A stretch of DNA of 64,000 bases from Bactrocera neohumeralis (GCF_024586455.1 NC_065921.1:68387528-68451527); one strand, 5' to 3'; shown: positions 1-12,402, counted from the first letter of the stretch. A program made the numbers and translations. The notes: generated by a model not told the origin, from the sequence alone.

Positions 1-1490
1 TCTCTGTTCAAAGCTCTTCCTCTGATTTTAAGATTGATATTCATTCGGTATTGATTCTTTTGTCAAGGCATGTAAACACTATGTTATGCATGACTAAGCC
101 TTTTAGGTCTAGGCTACCAAGCATTCAACTGTTGTAGCTCTTTCACTTAATTCTCCTATTTGTCCAAATATTATGTAGATTAAAGAACAAAGATAGGACC
201 AAAATGAAATCGTTTTTAGCCTTAAACATATTTTTTTCAAATATTTTTCCTGTTGACATCACAAGTACTAAACTTTATTTCATTCGTATACTATCTCTAA
301 AATCATCTAAATATAATTTTAATTTTAAAATCTGTAATATAGTGAATATTTGGTCAGAACCAACTTTGTATCTCCAGTGATAAAGTCAATAAGTTTGTTG
401 ATATAGGTGATATAAAAAAGCTGAGATAATTACGTTTATACTTCATTTAGAAAGCTTAGTCGTCAGACTATAGGAGTCCACGTTGTTCTCGTTCCTTTCT
501 CGTGGTACTTTTGCTACTAGGGCTTTTTGGTAGCTAGGTAAGGAATTTACCTAATTCTATTAATTAGAGAAATGTTGGCAATGAAACTCATAAATGTTAT
601 GAATGTAAATATCCTGGTCTCTTTTGTGTTCTTGTCATTTTTAATAGCATAATCGTGCTTTTGAAACTTTCTGTAAGTCACGGCATATTTCTCTAGAATT
701 TTTTGACACTGTTTCAGACGTCTAACATATCAACCTCTACGTAGCCATTCACCTGAAAGAGTACAAATATTTAGTTTAAATATCGAAAAAAATGTAATCC
801 GTTATTAACTAAACGGGGAGTACTATATACAAAATGATAAATAATAGTAATAGTAATAGAAAATAGTAACGCATTTAAATTATACCCATTTGTAACAAGT
901 AGATTCCAATCCACTCAAAAATAAATTTCATAACTTAAAAGTTCGCTTTTGAATTTTGTGAACATGAGCCAAATATCAAAATATATTCGACCAAATTAAT
1001 TTAGGGCCAAGGCATCAGAGCAGCAGACCATGTTAACACAACCACAATGCACTAAATCAAAAAAGTTACAAGAAAAACCAACAAAACAAGTAACACAGCA
1101 GAAATCTTTGCGCGCACAGTGTGCCAAGAAAGTGTATGACAAACAAGATGTCAAAGTGACAGCTGCATACAAAATGCATTGTGTTGACTGTCAGACTGAC
1201 GGGCGAACAAAGAAATAAATCGCGCGGCTGCCAACGAAAAAACAACGCGGATGAGAGGGAAAATGAAACCGATGTGGAAAGCAAGAAAATGGCTTAGGAG
1301 CAATAAAAAGCGTGTTGGTTGCAAACTCTGTTGCTTTATTTGTAATTCGGTGGCAGCAACAAGTCTGCTGGCAAAATTTTGGCTATAATATACATATATA
1401 CAATGTATTATGGTGAGATTAGGGTAGGCTATCAAGTACATAGTAAATTCACATGTTTGGTATTTGGTTCGTAAAGTTGAAAAGCATGAC
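1..1490. other. AT-rich non-coding sequence
   Basis: I see no gene, splice-bounded exon or recognisable transposon here. The longest open frames, around 1030-1520, overlap on opposite strands and are low-complexity, so they read as chance. The position upstream of the first visible Cbp53E exon makes intron or 5' flank the likely identity. Confidence 0.5.
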
Positions 1491-1494
1491 TTAT

Positions 1495-1770
1495 ATACTA
1501 TCGCAACATATTGCAACAACGCATAATAGTTTTGTTCGCTTAACGGTTGTTTGTATTATCGGAAATGTGTTATCGTAAACTAATGGAGGTAGTTATAGTT
1601 TTATATATGTACGTATAAATGATCAGGATGCATCTTGTCATCAATAAGAACTCCGAGTAAATTTCTTTCCATCGGTCCATCTGCCTGTTCATCAGCCCGT
1701 GTAAGCGATGACTTAAATAAAAATTCATAAAAATCGGTGTAAAAATGGACAATGGAAGTAGGACGCCCAC
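1495..1770 (-). repeat. Degraded 3' part of the GGGCGTGGC repeat family
   Basis: Read on the minus strand this ends with the family signature seen in the full copies at 1972-3078 and 56800-57830: an AACCGTT block, then GAACAAAACTATTAT, then a terminal GCAA/TTGC stem-loop. The internal GGAC-rich stretch is decayed to isolated GTCC-type words near 1675-1700. It is non-coding and an old fragment. Confidence 0.6.
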
Positions 1771-1971
1771 CTTTAGAGGAAATACTACATTTCAGGAACT
1801 ACTTGATCAATTAATGTGTACCATTATAGTGACGTACTTACGTTACATTTTGATAGTGGAGCATAAAATGTTTGATTACAACCAAAATTAGCTTTTCCTT
1901 ACTTCTCCGTTTACCTTAGTCGCTTACATGGTAACCCAGCTGAGAAAGAAATCATATCTAAATTTTAATTG

Positions 1972-3078
1972 AAACAAGTAAGGAAGGGCTAAGTTCGGGT
2001 GTCACCGAACATTTTATACTCTCGCATGATAAAGTGATAATCGAGATTTCATTATACGTCATTTACATATTTTGCAAATACCGTATTTTTGTAAAGTTTT
2101 ATTCCGCTATCATCATTGGTTCCACATGTATATATACTAGTATTATACAGAAAAGGCATCAGATGGAATTCAAAATAGCGTTATATTCGAAGAGGGCGTG
2201 GTTGTTAACCGATTTCACCCATATTTCGTACATGTCATCAGGGTGTTAAGAAAATATTATATACCGAATTTCATTGAAATCGGTCTAGCAGTTCCTGAGA
2301 TATGGTTTTTGGTCCATAAGTGGGCGAGGCCACGCCCATTTTCAATTTTTAAGAAAAGCCTGGGTGCAGCTTCCTTCTGCAATTTCTTCCGTAAAATTTA
2401 GTGTTTCTTACGTTTTTTGTTAGTCGGTTAACGCACTTTAGTGATTTTCAACATAACCTTTGTATTGGAGGTGGGCGTGGTTATTATCCGATTTTTTCCA
2501 TTTTTGAACTGTATATGGAAATGCCTGAAGAAAACGACTCTGTAGAGTTTTGGTGACATAGCTATAGTAGTTGCCGAGATATGTACAAAAAACTTAGTAG
2601 GGGGCGGGGCCACGCCCACTTTTCCAAAAAAATTGCGTCCAAATATGCCCCTCCCTAATGCGATCCTTTGTGCCAAATTTCACTTTAATATCTTTATTTA
2701 TGGCTTAGTTATGACACTTTATAGGTTTTGGGTGTTCGCCATTTTGTGGGCGTGGCAGTGGGCCGATTTTGCCCATCTTCGAACTTAACCTTCTTATGGA
2801 GCCAAGGGATACGTGTACCAAGTTTCATCATGATATCTCAATTTTTACTCAAGTTACAGCTTGCACGGACGGACGGACAGACGGACGGACAGACGGACGG
2901 ACAGACGGACGGACGGACAGACAGACATCCGGATTTCGACTCTACTCGTCACCCTGATCACTTTGGTATATATAACCCTATATCTGACTCTTTTAGTTTT
3001 AGGACTTACAAACAACCGTTATGTGAACAAAACTATAATACTCTCCTTAGCAACATTGTTGCGAGAGTATAAAAAGGA
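1972..3078 (+). repeat. Full-length copy of a ~1.1 kb non-autonomous repeat family (GGGCGTGGC family)
   Basis: The unit starts at AAGTAAGGAAGGGCTAAG and ends just after GCGAGAGTATAAAA. The same ends and interior recur in reverse at 56800-57830, with partial copies at 1495, 11265, 34606, 47632, 48955 and 54295. Both ends carry stem-loops: 1993-2010 pairs GTTCGG with CCGAAC, and 3040-3069 pairs ACTCTC with GAGAGT around GCAACA/TGTTGC. The outer words TATACTCTCGCA and TGCGAGAGTATA (with one difference) also make the two ends inverted. The interior has recurrent GGGCGTGGC and GCCACGCCC blocks and a GGAC tetranucleotide tract. No conserved protein is encoded. Superfamily is unknown; the terminal hairpins recall Helitron-like ends, but no Helitron hallmark is otherwise clear. 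Confidence 0.8.
2866..2930 (+). repeat. (GGAC)n / (GGACAGAC)n microsatellite inside the repeat
   Basis: About 15 consecutive GGAC or AGAC units form a tandem tract. The copies at 56.9 kb and 11.33 kb have only two or three units at the same place, so the tract expanded within this copy. Open frames across it encode RTDG/QTDG repeats, which are an artefact of the tandem sequence. Confidence 0.9.
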
Positions 3079-4096
3079 AGAAGCTTAAGGCAAGTGGAAA
3101 GTTTTCGAAATCGACAACTTAAGCACCATCCTAATGTATTTTAAAATTTATTTCAACTACAATTGTAGTTGTGTGCGTGCATCTTTGCGTGAGCACATGC
3201 AATTGTTCGCACGCTCTGCACTTGCTTTTTGACTTTTCTGCGCCACTCATTACTCAACAGTTTGCAGTTGTGTCTGTTATGCTTTCCCTTCGCCCAACTT
3301 TATACGGTTTTTCTCTTTCGGCTGCGCCCAGCTGCACGCACACACTTGTGGTTGTGGCTGCGGCTTTGCTTGTGGTTCTTGTGCCACAGTTGCCACATGT
3401 GTCTTTGACGCATTACACGTGTCACTTTTAATTAGTGCGCCCTCGAGCACGAGCATGTGTATGTGTGTGTGATGCAGACGGTGATGAACAGTAATGAGGT
3501 GAATATGATTTTATTTATTGCATTGAAGTGATTTGATGCGTAGATTTTGAATTTAAAATTTCACAGCCAATGTGAGTTAGAATTATTGTTTGACATGAGT
3601 GGAAAATAAATATTTGTGCGTCAACGCATCTTTCCACGTATTTCATAGTTGTTGCATTTTGGTTGTCGCCAAAGCCAAGTTTAAATTGTTGGTTAAATTG
3701 TATAATTATAGAGATAATTATACCCTTGGTCTTCTTCTTCAACACGTGGTGTGTGTTTTTGATAATATTTCATATAGATGTATTGAACCTGCGGAGTTAA
3801 AAAGTTCTCATAAGAAGCGGCTATTTTTTATCGTTTTGCTTTAGAAAAAACCTGAGTTGAATTCGCTTCTTGCTGAAAGTATTTATTTTATTTTGAGAAA
3901 ATTGGATTTTTACTATTTTTAAATTAGACTTAGTTAAGTGTCGAACCACTGGATGATAGTCATGAACTTAAGCTAGACGGTTTGTGCACCAAATTTGCTT
4001 TCCTTATAATTTCTATATTTTTTACAGCAAGTTTTTATTTTTACGTCTCTCGGATAGAGTAAATAATTTATATAAATATTATATAATATTTTATAG
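3079..4096. other. Non-coding sequence
   Basis: Nothing recognisable. The stretch 3160-3470 is rich in alternating TG/CA words and the rest is AT-rich. No splice-bounded exon with similarity to calbindin was seen. Confidence 0.5.
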
Positions 4097-5029
4097 TATA
4101 TAATCTTCTACCACCTCAATCTATACCGACGGGTCCAAAATGGACTGTGGAGTAGACACGGGGGTATTCTCCGCTGATCTAGGCATATCTCTCTCTATAC
4201 GTCTACCGAACTCGGCTAGCATCTTCCAAGCAGAAGTACTAGGCATAGAAAAAGCCTGCGAAGTTCTATTAGAAAACCACGGGAATATACATAAAGCAAC
4301 TATATTTACGGACAGTCAGGCGGCCCTCCTGGCATTGTCTTCACCCATGACAAATTCCAGTACAGTTCACAACTGCAAGAGAGCACTAAGCTCAATAAAA
4401 GACAAGCTCCAGCTAAACTTGATCTGGGTTCCCGGCCACAGGAACATTTTCGGTAACGAAAAAGCAGACGAGTTGGCAAAGGCAGGAGCTTTCCTCAATG
4501 AATCCAAGGCGGAGCTAATACCAAGCCCGCTAGGATCGATAAAAGGAGAGATCAATAGACAATTTCAGCAAATTGCAAAAAACAGGTAGAAAAACATTAC
4601 AAAATGCGTCATAACTAAACAATTATGGCCGACATATGACAGGAAAAGAACAAATGACTTATTAAATAGGTCAAGAAAAAGTATTTACAGAATAACAGCT
4701 ACCACAACAGGGCACTGGCCATTTGGGGAACATGCGTCCAAAGTGGGATCAAGGAAACAATCTTCCACTTTCTCTGCGAATGCCCAGCTCTAGCACAGAT
4801 CCGACACAAAACACTCGGAATCCACCAAGCACCAAACCTTGAATGGAATTCCACCAAAAGCATATCGGACATCAGTAGTTTCATCGAAACCTCAAAATGG
4901 TTTGAGAGAGAAGGTGAAACGTAATAGCAGATACAGGAGGTTCTACGAATAGTGTATCAAAGTGGCACATCAAGTGCTAATTGAGCCCGATAGGGCTGCA
5001 CTCCTTCCTACCTACCTATATAATCCTCT
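4097..5029 (+). mobile_element. 5'-truncated LINE: RNase H domain and 3' tail, with target-site duplication
   Basis: The open frame from about 4107 to 4589 encodes an RNase H domain of a non-LTR retrotransposon. All four acidic catalytic positions are visible: YTDGSK, QAEVLGI, FTDSQAAL and NEKADELAK. Downstream, after a stop, a decayed C-terminal region continues to a TACCTACC 3' tail. The insertion is flanked by 13-bp direct repeats, TATAATC with a T/C difference then TCT, at 4097-4109 and 5017-5029, which mark the target-site duplication. RNase H within the LINE suggests the I/LOA/Jockey-related group. The copy lacks the endonuclease and reverse transcriptase and cannot move by itself. Confidence 0.85.
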
Positions 5030-5089
5030 TGTTACGAAAAATTTCAGAAGTTCCACAAAAAATAGTAAACGATATTGAAAGGGGTGAAG

Positions 5090-6085
5090 GGTTGTATTCG
5101 GGATTGCCTCAATTGCAGTCGAATAAGCAATTGTAGAGGTTTTAACCGGCTTGTTATTCGAACTTTGTAGGCTTAAGTCATCATGAATTATACGTTGTAT
5201 TGACCGACTTCTAACTCCAAGTTGCGCCGATAAGTTGCGATTCGAAACTTTTGGATTTGCCGGACACGTATCTTCGCTACAATAAGATAATGATCCAAGC
5301 CGATGTCAGGTTCTCGGAGCGTACGCATGCCAAGGAAACTGGAAAACTGTAGGCATGTCTTCCATCTATCACAGCATGATCTATCTGGTTTCGAACTTTT
5401 CGAACCGGAGACGGCCAAGTAGCTTAGTAAATTTTCCTATGCTGGAATCTAGTACTACAGACAACAATTTTTCAGGCCCTGCGGAGTCAATCAACCTCAA
5501 CCCATTTGGAGATGTTTCATCATGGAGGCTGAAAAATATCTTCTTTGTCAAGCACAGTTTATACATCGTGGCGGGGCAGCTCCCAAGGTGCGCTTCAGGC
5601 GCTCATAAAAAGCATCTTTAATCATATCGTCTTTCTATCCGTCGGGGCGTAGACGCAAATCAGTGTTACAAGTATGTTGAAAAATTTTGCTCTGATGCGG
5701 ATTGTGGTATTTGACGACAGATTTTTTTTCTATAACGAATCCCAACGAATTTGCGCTTCTTTATATGGCCGCTGTAGTAAATGTCACAAGGACCTACTCG
5801 TTTTCAACCTTGTCGCGTCCATCGCATTTTTTAGACGACGATGATGTCAGCCTTCACTTTTTCGAGGACATCAACATCTGGGCATGGGCATCTTACTAAT
5901 TTTGGACCGAACATTCCAAGTGCATGCCCTAAAATCATTGTCCTTACAACGTTTGCTGGGGTCGTCATTAAGAGTGAGATCTTTCTTCCCAGACTGTTGT
6001 TTCCTTTTCATTGTGAGAGGTTTCTACGCGGCGGGTTTGTGTTTTTGGAAGAATATATATACTGGAATGTTGCCTTCTCAACATA
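5090..6085 (-). mobile_element. RTE-like LINE, endonuclease-region fragment
   Basis: Minus-strand translation gives pieces of the same endonuclease encoded by the longer RTE copy at 36585-39750, such as FSLHDETSPNGLRLIDSAG near 5500, and DRWKTCLQ followed by LREPDIGLDHYLIVAK near 5300. It covers the 5' part of the element only and is broken by several frameshifts. The outer limit near 6085 is approximate, set where similarity to the 36-39 kb copy fades. Confidence 0.75.
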
Positions 6086-7049
6086 TGACCACCAAATAAA
6101 TTTTCTATTTCCCCGGTATAAAGACTAAACACTACTAAGACAGTAGCTAACAACTATTACCTTCAGCAGAAATTTTGATATTAGCAATCATAAAGTGCAA
6201 AGAGAGGATCAAATGTCTTATGGAGCCGCAGCGTCTAACTTTAAAGCGACCTTTTTGTACATTACTGTCAAACGTGTTTTTAAACTTTTTAATACATTTT
6301 TCTAGTGGAGAGAAATACAGCACAAAATGTAGAATTTCTGGTAGCTCGCTAGTTATTACTGCTTGCTTTGTGCTTCAACTGCCGTTACATTATTCATAAA
6401 GGACTAGCTACGCGTTCTGGTGATTCAATTTTATTACACGTTTTTCAAACTAAATAACTTACTACAAAATTGCAATTTACAACAAAGTAGCAGAGCAGTT
6501 GCCCTTAGCTGCATTTACTCACTGAAAAGAAAAACTAACAGTATTGTGTGTAACTTCAAGTTAACCCTGACCAGAGTGGCGGCATGCCTTGGCTTCGTTC
6601 TGTTTCCGTTAATTTATTTGCTTCAGTTTTCCCTTCAAAGTGGCCAATGATAGCAATTCCAAAATTTATACCCATGTACAACAAGTTGCATAAAGAAATA
6701 TATAGTTAAGGTTACCTAAAGTATGAAGGAATTGAGATAAATATAGATTTTAGATATCAAAATAAATTTGGAAGAATCGAATGTTACTCGAGAAAGTAAA
6801 AGCAGTGATATTATATTTCTATAGATATTTGATTTGGTTAGTTTTAAAAAATGGCTAGTATGTATTAAGCCTACATAGATCTATATAATTGGTCCATTGA
6901 AGGCACACTAAAACTGGTAAAGAAGTAGGCACATAAGAAAAAATAGAGTAACCAATATGGAAACATGGTGAAACTCCCGATTCAAGTAAACAGAGTGAGT
7001 AGAGTTCACAACGTTAGGAATTTCTATCAACTGATTCACTGATTCACAA
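6086..7049. other. AT-rich non-coding sequence
   Basis: No transposon domain, exon or strong repeat was recognised. Short overlapping frames at 6175-6650 are low complexity and are not supported as genes. Confidence 0.45.
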
Positions 7050-7925
7050 CCCGCAAAACTAATATCCGTACATCTGTATAAACTGACGTTGAGCATTAAC
7101 AAAAGCTCCGCCAGTATCAGGAAGGAGCTTCTCCAAGCCGTTCGATACCAAACGAGGACTCAAACGAGGCGACTACCAATCGCGCCATTAGTTCTGCTTT
7201 CTCTAGGTTGGACAAAGAAGCAAAGCAATTGAGTCTGGTAGTGAACGAGGGTAGGACGAAATATCTTCTGTCATCAAACAAACAGTCGTCGTACTCGCGA
7301 CTTGGCTCCCACGTCACTGTTGACAGTCATAACTTCGAAGTCGTAGATAATTTCGTCTATCTTGGAACCAGCATTAACACAAACCAAAACGTCAGCCTCG
7401 AAATCCAATGCAGAATAACTCTTGCCAACAGGTGCTACTTCGGACTAAGTAGGCAATTGAGAAGTAAAGAGGACTTTACTCGACGAAACAAAAATCAAAC
7501 TCCTGCTATATGGTGCAGAGGCATGTACGATGGCAACATCTGATGAGTCAGCGTTACGAGCTTTCGAGGGAAAGGTTTTGCGAAAGATTTATGGTCCTTT
7601 GCGCATTGTCAATGGTGAATACCGCAGTCAATGGAACGATGAGCTGTACGAGATATACTACGACATTGACATAGTTCAACGAATTAAAAGACAGCGGCTA
7701 CGCCGGCTAGATCATGTTGTCCGAATGGACGAAAATATTCCCGCTCTGAGAGTGTTCGATGCAGTACTTGCCGGGAGAAGCAGAGGAAGAAGATGAAGAC
7801 CTCCATTCGGTTAGAAAGATCGGGTAGAGAAGGACTTGGCTTCCCTTGGAATCTTCATTTGGCGAAAAGGAAGAACTCGGCTATAACCGCGTAAGTGCTA
7901 TCTATGCCAATTAAAAAAGAAGATT
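7050..7925 (+). mobile_element. RTE-like LINE, 3' fragment with internal deletion
   Basis: The plus strand encodes the C-terminal third of the RTE polyprotein: LSLVVNEGRTKYLLSSNK near 7230, FVYLGTS near 7360, and RLRRLDHVVRMDENIPAL near 7700. It ends in the family 3' tail, CCAATTAAAAAAGAAGA. Between 7180 and 7190 the segment that should hold the QGD and YADD catalytic motifs is missing, and later frames shift. It is non-functional and close kin of the copy at 42018-43788. Confidence 0.85.
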
Positions 7926-9845
7926 CACAACAAAATCTATAAAGTCTTTGTCATAACCCATATTATGGACGAAGCCCTTGGAACTAAGATTGATTAGTAG
8001 AAGTTAAGAAAAAATCTGGTATACAATTTAGTATCTAAATAATTTTTAAACAAATAAACTAAAAAAATTCCAAACTGTCTTTAAATCAAGGCTATAAAAA
8101 ATCTATCAAGTTTTAAATTTACTTCAGAACCGAAAATATTGTTTGATAAAACCAAAGAAATGCGCTTCCAACCGTACTAAGTTCTGCCTTGGTTACGGTT
8201 TTTGCGAAACTTCTTTTGACAGCCAATGTGTTGCATTTTAAAATTCCATCATGCGAAACTTTAGCGCTGTAAGCAGCTGTAAGTTGGCTGTCAGTCGGCG
8301 TTATTGTAACGCCTGGCGCTACTAAATGCTGAAAAATGCAAATTATTGTTTCTTTTTCCACCCTGCCAAGTGCATCTTCTTCTTGTGTAACAATTTTTTT
8401 GTTGAACTTTTGCAGCTCCTTCGTGTATTCGTTTCTCGCACCCTAAATACTTTTTTTCATTACCGCTGCCGCACTTTTCGCAACTTACTTCTTACTTCAA
8501 CACCATGGCAATTCAACTCCCCGCTGTACGCTGAGTAACCTTTCGCTATTGTATGGCTGCATATCCTGTTTTGGCCTTGAATGGCTCACAATGCGTCAGC
8601 TCAGCTGCATGCTGGCATCCTTACGACTGACTTCTGTTTTCGCAGCCACTTTCTTAAGGGCAAATTCGCAAAGTTTGACAATATGTCGACGTATTTCCGC
8701 TAAATGCGCGGCTGCTATGACGTTGCGGTTTCCTCACCAAAGTTGCCGCTCAGATTTAAATGCATATGCAAATTTTTTATCACGCACATTTGGTTGCACA
8801 CACATACTATGTAGTATATATAAAGACGGTTGAGTAGCAGAGGAAAGCAGTGATAGCTGCGAAATTTGCTTTTGACTACTCTTAAACGTTGGCGGAATTT
8901 TAATTTTCTTCCGCTGTCATAAGAAATTGAATTCCGTTTTGGAATGTGCGCTTATTGGACGCCTGTGGTAATCATTAACCACAGTTAATGCGGTGAATTT
9001 GTTATCAAAGTGGTAGCATAATCTGTTTTTTTTTGTTGGATTAAAAACTTAAGACTAAAGTGAGAAATAATAAAAAGTTTCATTTAGAATTGAATTTTTA
9101 ATATTTAATTATTTGTTAGAAGAAATAATACAATTTTTGTGATTTCTTTTTAATTTCCTAGTACGAATAAGGTCGAGAACACATTCAAATGAGAATAGTT
9201 TGGTATCTAAAAACATATATAATGCAAATATATATTTTGACTGAACACACAGTAAAATAAATAGGAGCTGCTAACATAGTTTTTTTTTATAGTAGAAGGA
9301 AGCATCGAAAGCCGGAGTGCGGAACTTTAATCCGGTAAACCTAACCTACTTCCTTCTCATGTCTCTCCCATGGGAACACTGAACTAAGTATTACTTCATG
9401 GGAGAGAAAAATACATTTAAGTGTCATGACAACATTTGTATGTGTAGCTTCTAAAGCACCCCTTACCACTGAGTTTTTGGGTTATGTAGAAATCCAGGTA
9501 CCCATGTTGTCTATCTATCCACGAATGTACATATGTATGTCTGGAATCAGTTAATGAAAACATAGAGGGCGTGTTTTTGGTTATCAAGAAGAAATAAAAC
9601 GCATTTTACATAATTTTATGGCCGAGAATTTAGCTTTGTTATACAACTAAATGTTTGCATTATGTTTTATTTATGACTTTGGTCAAGTGACTGCTGCGAA
9701 TGGCTCGAATAAATTCCAGCCCAGATGCCAAATTTTCGACCACTTTTTGCAGAAATTAGCAATTACGCGCTGGATATACTATTCCAAGGCGTCAATCGTC
9801 TCAGACTTATCTGCGTACACAAGAGAATTTACATAACCTCACAAA
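7926..9845. other. Non-coding sequence with one small inverted repeat
   Basis: No gene is supported. At 9362-9372 and 9397-9407 an 11-bp inverted repeat, TCTCTCCCATG with CATGGGAGAGA, can fold into a hairpin. The rest is AT-rich and unremarkable. Confidence 0.45.
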
Positions 9846-10195
9846 TTAATCCAGCTGTGTGAAATCTGAGGATTTTGAATAACATGTCACAGGCCCCCGA
9901 CGCGATATAATGCGCTCAACAAAAGTTTTCTTCAATAAATTGATTGTGTCTTGTTGGAACCAAAGGTCGTACACATTATCATCTTCCAATTCAGACACGA
10001 AAAAGTCATTAAACATGACTCTATAACGTTCCCTTATTGACTGTAACATTACGCAAAATCTTCCGTAAAGTCGGTAGGTACAGCTCCAATATTTGCGCGT
10101 GATTGCGAATGGACTTATACGGGTATCTTCGATACTGTGCTCCACAGCAACAATAGTGTCACTGTGCGTGTATGAGGATGCGTATTATTAACTAG
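9846..10195 (-). mobile_element. Tc1/mariner DD41D transposase fossil
   Basis: Minus-strand translation has the block RYRVMFNDFFV, then NVYDLWFQQD, then ERIISRRGPV, which is the catalytic-core order of the DD41D (rosa/visitor-like) transposases seen more completely at 18613-19199 and 61085-62040. The part around the third catalytic residue is lost. It is only a central fragment and I could not find its terminal inverted repeats. Confidence 0.75.
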
Positions 10196-10479
10196 GGTAA
10201 ACGTGGTGCAAAAGTGATTCGTGGTTGTTCAATGGTGATGTTTAAAGATGAATTAAAAGGTATATCTCCTCTTATAACAAAGAAAGGGAAGAGCAGTAAG
10301 CCAATTTGAAACAAATATGGAAGAGCTCTTTATATTAGGTATACTTTTGCAATTTGCTAAAGGATTAAAGCAGGTTCAACCCATTTGTACCAATAGACAT
10401 ACTACTTGTCAGGTATATAGGATCTCTCTCTGAATTTCAATTTTATATCTTATACATTACGTGGCGGTGGTCCTACGTA

Positions 10480-11150
10480 GGTTGCTGTATATATTTCTGG
10501 CCTAATAATGTAAATAGGCATATTTATCAACGAAAATGTTTTTTTTTTTTTTTTTTTTTTGTTTCGGGTTACGCGTAGATTCATGATTCCTGTGACGATC
10601 TTATAAACGTCTTTTGAAGCACCGCAATCGTATTTTTTTAGCATTTCTTTACACCAATCCACACGAGCCTTTTTTTGAGCGATTGTCAAATTGTGCGGGA
10701 TCCAACGAGAACAAACCTTTTTACGGCCAGGTGTTCATGCAATATCGAATGTATGCTGGTGGGAGAAATGCATAGGCATTCCTCTATCTGAAGATATTCT
10801 ACATGACGGTCTTGCATTATCAGTTCACGTACGGCATCTATGTTTTCTGGCACAATGGCTGTTTTTGGACAATCTTCACGGAATTCGTCTTTGAGCGAGC
10901 GTCGGCCACGATTGAATTCGTTGTACCAGTTTTTCACAGTGCTATAGGATGGTGCTTTATAGCCATACAAAGATTTTAGTTCATCGATGCACTCTTGTCG
11001 TGATAATCCATGTCGAAAGTTGTGAAAAATGATCGCGAGTTAATTCCATTTTTTGGCCGAGATGAATTTTTTAATTCCTTGTAAATAAAACAATTCACGA
11101 TTAAATGACAAAACGTTCTGAGTGATGTTATGCTAAAAAATGTCAAACTT
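10480..11150 (-). mobile_element. mariner (DD34D) transposase N-terminal fossil
   Basis: Minus-strand frames encode the DNA-binding half of a mariner transposase: YGYKAPSYSTVKNWYNEF, then RSLKDEFRE, then PTSIHSILHEHL, and in a second frame TIAQKKARVDWCKEML and KIVTG. The catalytic half is replaced by a 22-T run at about 10539-10560 and unrelated sequence. Frameshifts separate the two frames. The element is dead. Confidence 0.85.
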
Positions 11151-11264
11151 TCCAATGGAAATGTCAGATTGCACCTGGCAACACTTAGTGCTGCCTTAGG
11201 CCAGAATATATATAGCAGCCCTCGTTTTACCACCATATACGAACTCGTACTGTTTTTTTTTTTT

Positions 11265-11495
11265 TTGCCAAGGAACACGCATACCAATTTTCATCAAGAT
11301 ATATCAATTTTTGTTCAACTCACAGCTAGCATGGACGGACGGACTAAACGAGAGACTGTCACCCCGATTTCAACTCGTCTCGTCATCCTGATTATTTATA
11401 TATACATAACCCTTATCTATCACAATTAAGTTTAGGTGATATACGTATATGTACAACCGTTAGGTGAACAAAACTTTACACTTTACTCTTCTTTA
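11265..11495 (+). repeat. 3' part of the GGGCGTGGC repeat family
   Basis: The order of blocks copies the last 250 bp of the full unit at 1972-3078: CCAAGGAACACG, a short GGACGGACGGAC tract, CCCCGATTTCAACTCGTC, then an AACCGTTAGGTGAAC block. The terminal hairpin is lost and the interior is truncated near a T run at 11251. Confidence 0.7.
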
Positions 11496-11874
11496 CGACT
11501 ATATAGAAATACTGAGAACATAGTGAAGCTTAAAGTAACTATCCAATCTTTACTAAAGTAATATGTTTTTATTTAAGGCTCTTTTCAAGGTAAACAATAA
11601 CTTAAACTTGGTTATGGAAGAGAATTTTATATTGCTATACAGCAGTGTAAAATTATATAATTATATAATGGTGCCTTAGTGTTAGTTAAGTGTAGGGTAA
11701 CCGACTAATATTTTGGAATAAAAATGGTGGTTTATCAGAATATTTAATACTAGTAGATAACTCCATGTGCCATGCCAATTCAGAGAAGAGGATCTCATTT
11801 AGGTGATGAGATGTGAACATTGACTGTTTCGCTGAGCCAACTCCATGTGTAAGTTGTGCTGCATTTTATTTCCT

Positions 11875-12402
11875 GATATTGATTCCCCTCTGATCTCTGA
11901 ACTGGATCCTCTCAAACTAAAAACCCAAACAGAATTCGTAAAAGTAATATTAAATCTAGTAAATTAGGAATAAGCAGAATACATTTTTCGATAAAATGTA
12001 GGTTTCTCAAAAAAAATCGAGTTTTGACCAACATTTTGGCCATAAATTGTTTTAAAAAAAATATTTGTCGGTGAGAAAAAATCTTCGATTAATTACTGAA
12101 AAATATATTTAAGAAGCTCGTGTTAATTGAAGATGTTAATAATTGAAGACTAATCTGTTGAGCCGTTTTCGAGTAATGTTGGTCACCGAGTTTGAAAACA
12201 CCATTTTGAGAAATACGCGTTTAAAGTTTGGAATGAACTTCCAAGCACTCTGAAAGACCCTTTCAAATTTGCTTGTAACTTCGAAAATATATACCGGAAT
12301 GGAACGGAATTTTCTGTGTGTATTCTTAAATATATGTACATTAAGAAAATAAAATTAGACAAGTCGATTTTTTGCAAATTCTAACTGTATGTAAACCCTT
12401 AA
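11875..12402 (+). mobile_element. TTAA-flanked MITE, family 2, 5'-truncated
   Basis: It aligns by eye with 58420-58883: shared blocks include GGTGAGAAAAAATCTTC, CCAAGCACTCTGAAA, TGTGTGTATTCTTAAATA and CATTAAGAAAATAAA. The right end is ACCC followed by TTAA at 12399-12402, matching the other copy. The left TTAA end is absent, so this copy is truncated or rearranged upstream of about 11875. Confidence 0.75.

Noticed and set aside
2728..3088. Three overlapping open frames encoding RTDG/QTDG repeats
   Set aside because: They are translations of the GGAC microsatellite inside a non-coding repeat; all three frames stay open because the tandem unit lacks stops.
9300..9360. tRNA-like or SINE-like sequence (AAGCCGGAGTGCGG region)
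   Set aside because: No cloverleaf arms or A/B box pair could be assembled; only a small hairpin lies next to it.
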